This document shows, piece after piece, positions 1-7,112 of a stretch of DNA of 14,236 nt; the first letter of the stretch is position 1, and each line of letters starts with the position of its first letter. This DNA is from AC-32 sp036522595 (GTDB lineage Bacteria; Actinomycetota; Thermoleophilia; Gaiellales; Gaiellaceae). The position numbers and the translations under genes are program-made. The DNA lies in the NCBI GenBank assembly GCA_036522595.1, contig DATDFL010000015.1, positions 1 through 14,236 on the forward strand, written 5' to 3'. The notes below the pieces were generated by a model. It was not told the DNA's origin. It saw only the letters and a program-made list of their open reading frames with translations, and ran no database searches.

Positions 1-503
1 CTCCTCCTCCGCCACCCCCACCTCCGCCGCCTCCGCCTCCGCCTCCGCCGCCGCCCCCGCCTCCGACGCTGCCCGCGCCCGCTGACGTGCAGGCGACCGA
101 CGCGGGCGGCATCACCGGCCTCGCTCAGACCGGCGACGTGGTCACGTTCACCTACGCAGGCACCGTCAACCCCGACCTGATCCTCTCGGGCTGGAACGGC
201 TCAGCGGTCGGAGTCACCGTTCGAATCGCGGGCAACGGCCCGAACGACGTCCTCACGGTTCATGACGCCTCCGACGACTCGACCCTCGTCGGCCTCGGGG
301 CGGTCGACCTCAACGGAAATCACGCGAACAGCACCTCGATGGACTTCACGGGCTCCCAGATGACTCTCAGCGGGAGCACCGTCACGATCGTCCTCGGCAC
401 CCCTGTGGGCAACGCTCACCGCGACACGACCGCGAAGGCCATGACCTGGACGACGTCGCAGGGAACCGCGACCGAGTCGGGCCCTCTGGACGCGGATTTC
501 TAA
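1..503 (+). CDS. C-terminal part of a proline-rich secreted/surface protein (5' end outside window)
   Basis: The frame is open from the left edge (codons begin at base 3), so the true start lies outside the window. The visible 166 residues begin with 21 consecutive prolines in mixed CCT/CCG/CCC/CCA codons, followed by TLPAPAD. A domain of about 138 residues follows, rich in Gly, Thr, Val, Asp and Asn, with alternating hydrophobic residues and no cysteine, which suggests an all-beta extracellular module. The stop is TAA at 501. Polyproline linkers commonly separate a domain from a cell-wall or membrane part. I do not recognise the domain family. The GTG at base 87 is only an internal valine, because the polyproline frame continues upstream of it. 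The next gene starts 39 bp downstream on the same strand, without an obvious terminator between them. Confidence 0.7.
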   Translation, partial: PPPPPPPPPPPPPPPPPPPPPTLPAPADVQATDAGGITGLAQTGDVVTFTYAGTVNPDLILSGWNGSAVGVTVRIAGNGPNDVLTVHDASDDSTLVGLGAVDLNGNHANSTSMDFTGSQMTLSGSTVTIVLGTPVGNAHRDTTAKAMTWTTSQGTATESGPLDADF

Positions 504-542
504 GCGTTCAAGGCAGCCAGGCCGTAAGCCGATAAGCCTCCC

Positions 543-1943
543 ATGAGCTCTGCGGCTCCCGTAGCGAGCGCCGGTGAGCAGTCAGCGGCGACGCCTCGCC
601 GAAGAGCGCGGCCAAGCCTGACGCGCCGTTCGGGCCTGCAGCTGCTCGCGGGCCTGCTCGTCGCGGCCGGGATCCCGGTCATCGCCACCGTCCGGATCCT
701 CGACGCCAACGCGGTTCGGAACGAACGTGCCCACGCCGATTTCGTGCTCTCGACCAAGCTGCAGGGCGCCGGCGACGAGCTACGCGCCATCTCGGACAAC
801 GCGGCCTCGCGCATCGACGATCTCGCGCAGTCCTACGCCGTCCAGCGCGCCTACCTGACGAACAACCGCGCAGCGATCAAGCGGATCGCGCGCAAGACGC
901 CGAACGCCGTCTTCTACTTCAAAGGCGAGCGCATCGCGGGAAGCGTCCCCCTCGTCCCACTGAAGCGGGCGACCTCGCTGACCCTCAACGGCAAGGTCCT
1001 CGGCCGCGTAGTGGCGACGATCGGATTTGACCACCGTCTCCTTCTCCGGCTACGCAAGGCGGCCGGATTCGCGCCGAGCGATCGCCTGGTGGCGGTTCGC
1101 GCCGGGCAGGTGGTCGGCTCGACGCAACGGCTGCACGTCTCCGGGAGGACGATCAACCTTGCCGGCGAGCGATACCGCGGCTGGCTGATCCCCGTGCCCA
1201 ACGCGCCGCGCACGAACCTCGTGGCGTTGCGGCCCGAAGCGACGATCTCGGCGGCGGTGCGCCCCTACCAGCACCGCGTCCTCTACGCCGCGCTCGGCTC
1301 GTTCGGCTTTCTCGTGCTGATCGGGCTCTCCTTCGGCGGCCCGATTCTGCGCACCCTGGGCGACTTCCGGCGAGTGGCCTCGCAGGCGACGACCGACCAG
1401 CTGACCGGGCTCGCGAACCGCTGGACCTTCGACGAGGAGCTCGCGCTGGAGTGGCGGCGAGCGGAGCGCGTCGGCGACCCGCTCGCGCTGGTCCTGGTCG
1501 ACATCGACAACTTCAAGACGATCAACGACACGCAGGGCCACCAGGGCGGCGACGAGGTGCTGCGGAAGGTCGGTGAGGTGCTCACGGCCAGCGTGCGCCA
1601 GGTCGATCTCGTGGCGCGCTACGGCGGCGAGGAGTTCGCGGTGATCGTTCCCGAAACGGATCTCGACGGCGCGCTCGAACTCGCCGAGCGACTCCGCGAG
1701 GCCCTCGAAAACCACGAGATGGAGCTCGAGAACGGAGCCAGCTTGTCCGTCACGGCGAGCTTCGGCGCGGCGGTCAAGGGCGACCTCGCCGGCGGCGAGA
1801 AGCTGGTCGCCGCCGCTGACCGGGAGCTCTACGAGGCCAAGCACTCCGGCAAAAACCGCGTCGCGCCGGCCCCCGCGAAGAAGAAGCGCGGGAGCTCCAG
1901 GACAGCCGAACGGCGACGCCGCCCCCCTTCTGACAAGCGCTAG
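543..1943 (+). CDS. Membrane-bound diguanylate cyclase with extracellular sensor domain (GGDEF)
   Basis: This 466-residue protein should make cyclic di-GMP from two GTP. After a basic N-terminus come TM1 (about 30-50), an extracytoplasmic region of about 195 residues that could be a Cache-like sensor, TM2 (about 246-266), and a C-terminal GGDEF domain. The active-site loop is GGEEF at 361-365 (RYGGEEF). An RQVD motif at 352-355, five residues before it, is the classical product-inhibition I-site. The metal-binding DIDNFKTIND segment and the closing ADRELYEAKHSGKNR are intact, so the enzyme looks active and feedback-controlled. No EAL or HD-GYP domain is attached. The last 30 residues are an unusually basic Lys/Arg tail. 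The ATG at 543 is used. There is no clear Shine-Dalgarno, but it sits well for a short cytoplasmic N-terminus. The ligand cannot be told from sequence. Confidence 0.93.
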   Translation: MSSAAPVASAGEQSAATPRRRARPSLTRRSGLQLLAGLLVAAGIPVIATVRILDANAVRNERAHADFVLSTKLQGAGDELRAISDNAASRIDDLAQSYAVQRAYLTNNRAAIKRIARKTPNAVFYFKGERIAGSVPLVPLKRATSLTLNGKVLGRVVATIGFDHRLLLRLRKAAGFAPSDRLVAVRAGQVVGSTQRLHVSGRTINLAGERYRGWLIPVPNAPRTNLVALRPEATISAAVRPYQHRVLYAALGSFGFLVLIGLSFGGPILRTLGDFRRVASQATTDQLTGLANRWTFDEELALEWRRAERVGDPLALVLVDIDNFKTINDTQGHQGGDEVLRKVGEVLTASVRQVDLVARYGGEEFAVIVPETDLDGALELAERLREALENHEMELENGASLSVTASFGAAVKGDLAGGEKLVAAADRELYEAKHSGKNRVAPAPAKKKRGSSRTAERRRRPPSDKR

Positions 1944-1955
1944 CGTTCGGCCCGC

Positions 1956-2411
1956 ATGCGGGTCTCGGCGAAAGTCGACTACGCGGTGCGAGCGGGCGCC
2001 GAGCTTGCTGCGTCTGCCGACGGGCCGGTCAAGGGCGACCGGATCGCCCAGGCGCAGCAGATCCCGCTCAAGTTCCTCGAGAACATCCTGCTCGACCTCA
2101 AGCACGCCGGCCTCGTGCAGAGCCAGCGCGGAGCCGAGGGCGGCTACTGGCTTGCGCGCCCAGCGGACGAGATCTCGCTCGCCGATGTGATCCGCGCGGT
2201 CGAGGGGCCGATCGCGAATGTGCGCGGGCTGCGGCCGGAGCAGGTCGAGTACGTCGGCGCCGCGGCGCAGCTGCGCAATGTCTGGGTCGCGGTTCGCGCC
2301 AACCTCCGCGCGGTCCTCGAGACGGTCACCCTCGCGGACGTTGCGGCGGGGCGGCTCCCGGACGAGGTCGCCCGGATCGCCGCCGACCCGGAGGCCTGGC
2401 TACCCCACTAG
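1956..2411 (+). CDS. Rrf2-family transcriptional regulator (cysteine-free, CymR-like)
   Basis: A 151-residue winged-helix regulator. The start MRVSAKVDYAVRAGAELA, the helix with IAQAQQIPLKFLENILLDL, the wing QRGAEGGYWLARP and the ISLADVIRAVEGP segment are all typical of Rrf2 proteins. There is no cysteine anywhere, so it cannot hold the [2Fe-2S] cluster of IscR or NsrR. This leaves a CymR-like (cysteine metabolism) or other cluster-free mode. It starts 12 bp after the diguanylate cyclase stop and overlaps by 12 bp, tail to tail, the last gene of the sulfate-transport operon. That location makes sulfur control the best guess, but this is inference from context. No Shine-Dalgarno precedes ATG 1956; the cyclase stop region supplies a TAGCGT hexamer 9 nt upstream. 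Confidence 0.88.
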   Translation: MRVSAKVDYAVRAGAELAASADGPVKGDRIAQAQQIPLKFLENILLDLKHAGLVQSQRGAEGGYWLARPADEISLADVIRAVEGPIANVRGLRPEQVEYVGAAAQLRNVWVAVRANLRAVLETVTLADVAAGRLPDEVARIAADPEAWLPH

Positions 2412-3476
2412 GTCGCGGCTCGTCCGGCCGACCCTCACTCCGGGCAAACGGATGATGTCCTCCTGCTCGGCGTGCGGAGGCAGCCAAGGCGGGAGGTTGA
2501 GCGCAAGCAGCCGTGCGAGCGCCTCGGCCTTGGGCTCGTAGGCCCGCCGCAGCTCCCGGAGCCGCTCTCTCGCGTCGTCGCACGCGACCGGGTTGCTGAG
2601 CGCGCTCCGGACGAGGCCGTAGAGCTTCTCGAACTGCGCTTCCGTCAAGCGGTCGACGTGCATGGGCTTGACGCGGTACTGCGCGGCCAGGTCGGCCAGC
2701 GCGTGCTGCCCGATCGCGTATGTGAGCTCCGCGGCCTCGACCTCGCCGTCCGACTCGACCGCGGTGACGAACGCGGCGACGTCCGTCATCGCCGTGAGCG
2801 CCGCGAGCCAGTTCTGGCTCACGTGCTGCGAGCGGTACCAGCCCAGGATCGGGTACGAGAGGTGCGTCTCCATCAGCTCGGCCGCCCACGCCTCCCAGTC
2901 GCGGAGATCCCGTTCGAGCTCGAGCCACCGCTCACGCCCCGCGACCCGGTGCAGGATCACCCCGGCGGCCGGCGGCGACCCCGCGCGCGTGGCCAGCTGC
3001 GAGACGGCGATCTCCCGTCGCGAGAAGGAGCCGTACACGGCGGGCAGGTAGCCGATCACGATGAAGAGGACGCCGATCGCGATCGCGGCCTCGAAGAGGG
3101 CGATCACGTGGACGGCTGTCGAGCCCGACGCCCCCTCGGCGCTCAGGAACAGGCCGGAGCTGAAAAGCAGGCCGTGGCCGAAGCCTCGCCCGACCGCCGC
3201 CCACTCCAGAAGGGCGAACCCGATGATCAGCCCGATCGTCCAGACGAGAAGCTGGGTCATGAGCGCGAGCGGCCCGAAGAATCCGAGGACGGTGTCGGCA
3301 CTCGAGGGCGAAAGCCGCCGCGCGAACGCGCGCCACGGGAGCCAGAGCGCGCGGAGAAAGCCACGGGCAATCCGCGGGTCGCGCCGGACACGTCTCGGGA
3401 GCATGAACGTCACGAAGAACTCGGAGAGCATCAGCGCGATCAAAATCACGCCCACGATCGCGGCGACGACTCTCAT
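2400..3476 (-). CDS. Ion-channel-like membrane protein with degenerate pore loop, last gene of sulfate operon
   Basis: A 358-residue protein with an N-terminal TM (about 4-25), a second long hydrophobic stretch (about 62-92), a short re-entrant-like segment (about 100-115) and a further TM (about 120-148). A soluble, mostly helical C-terminal half of about 210 residues follows. The TM-pore-TM layout and the following FSRREIAVSQLATRAGSPP segment resemble bacterial two-TM potassium-channel-type proteins. However, the place where a TxGYGD or GLGD filter would sit reads LSAEGAS, so potassium selectivity is not supported. The start ATG lies 9 bp after the cysA stop, which makes it the fifth gene of the sulfate operon. 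The stop overlaps the convergent Rrf2 gene. It may be a membrane partner or channel linked to sulfate or ion balance. The channel ancestry is moderately supported and the function is unknown. Confidence 0.72.
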   Translation of the reverse strand: MRVVAAIVGVILIALMLSEFFVTFMLPRRVRRDPRIARGFLRALWLPWRAFARRLSPSSADTVLGFFGPLALMTQLLVWTIGLIIGFALLEWAAVGRGFGHGLLFSSGLFLSAEGASGSTAVHVIALFEAAIAIGVLFIVIGYLPAVYGSFSRREIAVSQLATRAGSPPAAGVILHRVAGRERWLELERDLRDWEAWAAELMETHLSYPILGWYRSQHVSQNWLAALTAMTDVAAFVTAVESDGEVEAAELTYAIGQHALADLAAQYRVKPMHVDRLTEAQFEKLYGLVRSALSNPVACDDARERLRELRRAYEPKAEALARLLALNLPPWLPPHAEQEDIIRLPGVRVGRTSRDLVG

Positions 3477-3485
3477 GCGGAGAGG

Positions 3486-4445
3486 TTACGGGGTAAAGAC
3501 GGTCTCGCGGCTCGGGCGCACGTAGACGATGTGACCGCGCTCGAGCTCGAGCTGCTCGGCTTCTTCCTTCGTCAGCTGGACGAGCAGGTGCTGTCCGTCG
3601 TCCCGGACGAGCTCCACGCGCACCTCGAACCCGAGGTGGACGACCCGCTCGACCATCGCCTCCGCCGAGCCCACGTCGGGCTCGAGCGACACGCCGAGAT
3701 CGTGGGGGCGGACGAACGTCTCGCCGAGGCGGTTGACCGGACCGACGAAGCTCATCACGAACTCGTTCGCCGGAGACTCGTACAGCTCGCGCGGCGAGCC
3801 GACCTGCTCGACGCGGCCCTCGTTCAGCAGGACGATCTGGCCGGCGACCTCCATCGCCTCCTCCTGGTCGTGCGTGACGATGATCGTGGTCACGTGCACC
3901 TCGTCGTGCAGGCGCCGCAGCCAGGCGCGAAGCTCTTTGCGGACTCGCGCGTCGAGGGCGCCGAAGGGCTCGTCGAGCAGCAACACCTGCGGCTCCACCG
4001 CGAGCGCCCGGGCCAGGGCCATGCGCTGCCGCTGACCGCCCGAGAGCTGTGCGGGGTAGCGCTTGGCGAGGCCCTCGAGCTGGACGAGCTCGAGCAGCTC
4101 GTGCACGCGCTGCTTGACCTCCGTGCGCGGCCGCTTGCGGATCGTGAGGCCGAAGGCGACGTTGTCCCAAACGGTCATGTGCTTGAAGGCGGCGTAGTGC
4201 TGGAAGACCATCCCGACGCCTCGGGCTCGGGCCGGCTTGCTCGTCACGTCCTCGCCGCCGAGCAGCACCTGGCCCGTCTCGGGCCGCTCGAGCCCGGCGA
4301 TCACGCGAAGCAGCGTCGACTTGCCGCTGCCGCTGGGGCCGAGCAGCGCGGTGAGCGAGCCCTCGGGGATTGCGACAGAGACGTCGTTGAGGGCTCGGAA
4401 GCCGTTGAAGTGCTTGGTCACGTCGACGACGACGATGCCGCTCAC
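3486..4445 (-). CDS. cysA: Sulfate/thiosulfate ABC transporter ATP-binding protein CysA
   Basis: This 319-residue ATPase energises the CysTW permease. Walker A is GPSGSGKST at 36-44, the Q-loop is Q82, the ABC signature LSGGQ is at 134-138, Walker B VLLLDE at 154-159, the D-loop SALD-equivalent GALD follows, and the switch histidine is H192 (IIVTHDQEEAME). The region after about residue 235 is a short TOBE-like regulatory domain, so the protein is somewhat shorter than E. coli CysA. The start is GTG at 4445. It forms a 4-bp GTGA overlap with the cysW stop and has AGGAG (4451-4455) five nt upstream. The frame stays open for about 150 further codons upstream, but that part is only the shadow of cysW. 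Fourth gene of the operon. Confidence 0.95.
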   Translation of the reverse strand: MSGIVVVDVTKHFNGFRALNDVSVAIPEGSLTALLGPSGSGKSTLLRVIAGLERPETGQVLLGGEDVTSKPARARGVGMVFQHYAAFKHMTVWDNVAFGLTIRKRPRTEVKQRVHELLELVQLEGLAKRYPAQLSGGQRQRMALARALAVEPQVLLLDEPFGALDARVRKELRAWLRRLHDEVHVTTIIVTHDQEEAMEVAGQIVLLNEGRVEQVGSPRELYESPANEFVMSFVGPVNRLGETFVRPHDLGVSLEPDVGSAEAMVERVVHLGFEVRVELVRDDGQHLLVQLTKEEAEQLELERGHIVYVRPSRETVFTP

Positions 4446-5230
4446 GTGGTCTCCTCTCTCGGGTGGAAGGCGCGCAGGCCGACGACGGTCGCGATCGCGA
4501 TCAGCGCGAGCACGACCGAGGCGGCGTACGCGCCGGGTGTGTCGAAGCCCTCGAACCGGGCCTGCACGTAGAGCGGCAGCGTTTCGCTCTTGCCCTCGAT
4601 CCGGCCGGAGACCACGCTGACAGCACCGAACTCGCCGATCGCGCGGGCGGTCGTCAAGACGACGCCGTACGCCACCGCCCAGCGGATCGCCGGAAACGTG
4701 ATCCGGCGAAACGCCTGGAGCGGTGAGGCACCCAGCGTTTCCGCGGCCTGCTCCTGGTCGGTGCCGATCTCTCGCAGCACCGGGACGACCTCGCGGACGA
4801 CGAAGGGCAGCGATACGAACATCGTCGCGAGCACCATCCCCGGGACCGCGAAGAGGATCTTGATGCCGTGCTCCGCGAGCCCGCCGAGCCATCCGCCTCG
4901 GCCGTAGAGCAGGAACAGCGCGAGGCCGACGACGACCGGCGACAACGCGAGCGGTAGATCGACGATCGCGTTCACGAGCCCGCGCCCGGGGAAGCGCGTG
5001 CGCACGAGCGCGAGAGCCAGGACGATCCCGAAGATCGTGTTCGCGGGCACGGCGATCGCGGCGATCAGCAGCGTCAGCTCCAGGGCGTGGACGGCCTGGT
5101 GCGACGAGACCGCGTCCCAGGCGTGGCCGAAGCCAGGCTCGAAGGCGCGGTAGAAGACGAGCCCCACGGGGACGAGCAGCAGCAGCACGAGATACGCCAG
5201 CGTGCCGAGGCGGAGGGCGTACCTAGCCAT
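4442..5230 (-). CDS. cysW: Sulfate ABC transporter permease CysW
   Basis: A 262-residue inner-membrane permease of the CysTW heterodimer. Six hydrophobic helices are apparent, starting with YALRLGTLAYLVLLLLVPVG. The cytoplasmic EAA loop, which docks onto CysA, reads EQAAETLGASPLQAFRRI and is followed by the CysTW-typical TTARAIGEFGAVSVVSG. Length and motifs match the family. ATG 5230 overlaps the cysT end by 8 bp and has GGAGG about 10 nt upstream, so the two subunits are made from one message with coupling. The TGA stop overlaps the cysA GTG. CysW rather than CysT is assigned by its second position and its more CysW-like C-terminus. Confidence 0.93.
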   Translation of the reverse strand: MARYALRLGTLAYLVLLLLVPVGLVFYRAFEPGFGHAWDAVSSHQAVHALELTLLIAAIAVPANTIFGIVLALALVRTRFPGRGLVNAIVDLPLALSPVVVGLALFLLYGRGGWLGGLAEHGIKILFAVPGMVLATMFVSLPFVVREVVPVLREIGTDQEQAAETLGASPLQAFRRITFPAIRWAVAYGVVLTTARAIGEFGAVSVVSGRIEGKSETLPLYVQARFEGFDTPGAYAASVVLALIAIATVVGLRAFHPREETT

Positions 5231-6050
5231 CGTGGCGCGTCCTCCAGCGGCGGAAAGCCCCGATGGCGAGAAGCACTGCGAGCGAGATCGTGAGCAGCAG
5301 CACGGAGACCGCCGCCGCGCCGCTCTCGTTGCCCGACTGCAGCTGGCCGAAGATGTAGACGGACGCGACCTCCGACTTGAACGGGATGTTCCCGGAGATC
5401 AGGACGACCGCGCCGAACTCGCCGACCGCTCGCGCGAAGGCCAGCGCGACTCCGGAGAGGATCGCGGGCAGCAGGTTCGGGAAGACGATCCGCCGGAAGA
5501 TCGCCAAAGGGCGCGCGCCGAGCGATGCAGCCGCCTCCTCCATGTCGGTGTCGAGCTCGAACAGCACCGGCTGCACCGCGCGCACGACGAACGGCAGCGT
5601 CACGAACAGCAGCGCGAGCAGCAACGCCGTGCGGGTGAACGCGATGTTGACGCCGAACGGGCCGTTGGGCCCGTAGAGCGCGAGCAGCGTCAGGCCGGCG
5701 ACGATGGTCGGCAGCGCGAACGGCAAGTCGATCAGCGCGTCCACGACACCCTTGCCGGGGAACCGGTCGCGGACGAGCGTCCACGCGATGGCAGTCCCTG
5801 CGACGGCGTTCACCAGCGCGCAGACGGCCGCGACTCCGAGCGTGAGCTTCAGCGCCGCGGTCGCTTCGGGCCGGGTTGCCTGGTCCCAGAAGGCGCCGAG
5901 CCCTCCCGCTCGCGAGCTCCAGACGAGGGCCGCGAGCGGTAGGAGGACGACGAGGCTCAGATAGCCGGTGGCGACGCCCCGCACGAGCGGCGCCGCCGAT
6001 GGCCGTGTACCCCGATGTAGATGGCTGGGTACGGCTACATCAATGGCCAA
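5223..6050 (-). CDS. cysT: Sulfate ABC transporter permease CysT (CysU)
   Basis: The 275-residue first permease subunit of the sulfate importer. Membrane helices begin at VATGYLSLVVLLPLAALVW. The EAA loop is MEEAAASLGARPLAIFRRI, followed by FARAVGEFGAVVLISGNIPFKSE, which is diagnostic of CysT. The chosen start is TTG 6050, because GAGAGG lies four nt upstream (6055-6060). It overlaps the sbp end by 11 bp. An alternative GTG at 5984, giving 22 fewer residues, lacks a ribosome site. The first codons contain two interlocking inverted repeats (6007-6041). CysT and CysW together form the channel through which sulfate passes from the binding protein. Confidence 0.92.
   Translation of the reverse strand: MAIDVAVPSHLHRGTRPSAAPLVRGVATGYLSLVVLLPLAALVWSSRAGGLGAFWDQATRPEATAALKLTLGVAAVCALVNAVAGTAIAWTLVRDRFPGKGVVDALIDLPFALPTIVAGLTLLALYGPNGPFGVNIAFTRTALLLALLFVTLPFVVRAVQPVLFELDTDMEEAAASLGARPLAIFRRIVFPNLLPAILSGVALAFARAVGEFGAVVLISGNIPFKSEVASVYIFGQLQSGNESGAAAVSVLLLTISLAVLLAIGAFRRWRTRHDG
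6007..6041 (-). repeat. Two interlocking inverted repeats at the sbp/cysT junction
   Basis: On the mRNA strand GATGTAG (6041-6035) can pair with CTACATC (6020-6014), while GTACCC (6032-6027) can pair with GGGTAC (6012-6007). The arms alternate, so the two hairpins exclude each other or form a strained pseudoknot; the last connecting loop is a single base. They lie just inside the 5' end of cysT if TTG 6050 is the start. They could tune translation or mRNA decay between the abundant binding protein and the permease. Function is inference. Confidence 0.55.
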
Positions 6051-7020
6051 GGGACCTCTCGATCTTGGCCACGACGCCGGTGTTGGGATTGAAGAAGCGG
6101 CGGTTCACCTTCGTCCAGCCGCTCAGCCCCCACTTCTTCGAGCTGATGGTGAAAAGGCCCGGCGGCTGCACGAAGTGGTAGTTCCTGGCCACGCCCTTGC
6201 TCACGGGCCGGTAGCCCTGATCGGCGAATGCCTTCTGGGCCGCGGCCGACCAGAGGTACTTGTAGAACGCCCTCGCCGCCGGCTTCCGGAGACCGGTCTT
6301 CGTCAGCGCCGCCGGCGTCTCGATGAGGAGGGTCGCCTTGGGGATCTGGTACTGCGTGTGAATGCCCTTCTTCTCGGCGAAGATCGCGTCGTTCTCGTAC
6401 GTGAGCAGCGCGTCGCCCTGCCCCTGCGAGAAGACCTGAAGCGCCTCACGCGCGCTCGCTGGCTGGACGGGCACGTGGCGGAAGAGCTTGTAGAGGTACT
6501 GGATCGCCTGCTCGTCGCTCTTGCCCTGGCGCCGAAGGGCGCCGTATGCGGCCATCACGTTCCAGCGAGCCCCGCCGGAGGTGAAGGGGTTCGGCGTGAT
6601 CACCTTGACGCCCGGCTTGATCAGATCGCCCCAGCCCTTGATGTGCTTCGGGTTCCCGTCGCGGACGACGAAGACGACGATCGAGTCGCTGACGATCCCT
6701 TTGTGCGCGTTCGCCTTCCAGTTCTTCGGGATCAGGCCTTTGCGCACCAGGTAGTCGACGTCCGGGTCCAGCGAGAGGTTGACGACGTCCGCGGCGAGCC
6801 CCGCTGCGACCGCGCGCGCCTGGTCGCCTGAGGCGCCGTACGACTGGTTGAAGCCGACGCCGTTCCCCGCTGAGGTGCCCTGAAAGGCCGAGACGATCTT
6901 GCCGTAGGCGTCCTTCGGAGTCGAGTACGCGACGAGGTTGATGGTCGTGCCCTTCGACGCGCCGGCGGCCGAGCCGGCCAGCAGTGCGACCCCAAGCAAA
7001 GCGATCCAAATAACCCTCAT
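6040..7020 (-). CDS. sbp: Sulfate/thiosulfate-binding protein (Sbp/CysP)
   Basis: The 326-residue extracytoplasmic receptor that captures sulfate (or thiosulfate) for CysTWA. A signal-type segment (VIWIALLGVALLAGSAAGAS, about 3-22) precedes the mature protein. The sulfate-binding family is recognised by NLVAYSTPKDAYGKIV, the SYGASGDQARAVAAGLAADVV segment and TPNPFTSGGARW. No lipobox cysteine is present, although many binding proteins of cells with a single membrane are lipoproteins. Its N-terminal hydrophobic stretch might be retained as an anchor. The start is ATG 7020, because AAGGAG at 7026-7031 stands five nt upstream. The GTG at 7026 lies inside that ribosome site and is rejected. First gene of the operon. 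Sbp versus CysP cannot be separated by eye. Confidence 0.94.
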   Translation of the reverse strand: MRVIWIALLGVALLAGSAAGASKGTTINLVAYSTPKDAYGKIVSAFQGTSAGNGVGFNQSYGASGDQARAVAAGLAADVVNLSLDPDVDYLVRKGLIPKNWKANAHKGIVSDSIVVFVVRDGNPKHIKGWGDLIKPGVKVITPNPFTSGGARWNVMAAYGALRRQGKSDEQAIQYLYKLFRHVPVQPASAREALQVFSQGQGDALLTYENDAIFAEKKGIHTQYQIPKATLLIETPAALTKTGLRKPAARAFYKYLWSAAAQKAFADQGYRPVSKGVARNYHFVQPPGLFTISSKKWGLSGWTKVNRRFFNPNTGVVAKIERSLGH

Positions 7021-7025
7021 TCGCA

Positions 7026-7031
7026 CTCCTT
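7026..7031 (-). promoter_or_regulatory. Shine-Dalgarno of sbp (AAGGAG)
   Basis: AAGGAG on the minus strand lies five nt before ATG 7020. It fixes the sbp start at that ATG, because the GTG at 7026 overlaps the site itself. Confidence 0.85.
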
Positions 7032-7061
7032 ATTTTTCAAGTTTCTCCACTGAATTGCTGG

Positions 7062-7091
7062 ACATTACGCACGGGCGCGGACGGCCGTCAA
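7062..7091 (-). promoter_or_regulatory. Promoter of the sbp-cysTWA operon with overlapping palindrome
   Basis: The -35 TTGACG (7086-7091) and -10 TAATGT (7062-7067) are separated by 18 bp. They would give a 5' UTR of about 35 nt ending in the AAGGAG site. A 10-bp perfect palindrome GACGGCCGTC (7080-7089) overlaps the -35 and is a candidate operator. The 92-bp divergent gap from 7021 to 7112 holds nothing else recognisable besides the -10 of the PLP enzyme gene. Confidence 0.6.
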
Positions 7092-7099
7092 GTCGGAAC

Positions 7100-7105
7100 T
7101 AGAGT
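7100..7105 (+). promoter_or_regulatory. -10 hexamer TAGAGT placed for a leaderless transcript
   Basis: TAGAGT fits the TANNNT consensus and ends seven nt before GTG 7113, so transcription would start at or next to the start codon. No Shine-Dalgarno is visible, as expected for the leaderless mRNAs that are frequent in Actinobacteria. No good -35 is seen. Confidence 0.5.
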
Positions 7106-7112
7106 CCACGCC

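Noticed and set aside
1050..2105. A 351-codon minus-strand frame
   Set aside because: Shadow of the GGDEF gene and the start of the Rrf2 gene; no domain.
2472..4571. A 699-codon open frame on the + strand
   Set aside because: It lies opposite the channel-like gene and cysA. Its composition (Arg, Glu, Leu, Asp, His) is typical of an antisense shadow in GC-rich DNA, and it has no recognisable domain.
4446..4892. Upstream extension of cysA
   Set aside because: It is the off-frame shadow of cysW; GTG 4445 has a good ribosome site and matches the family's start.
7037..7055. TTCA-N11-TGAA repeat in the sbp leader
   Set aside because: Arms of four bases are too short to stand out in an AT-richer stretch.
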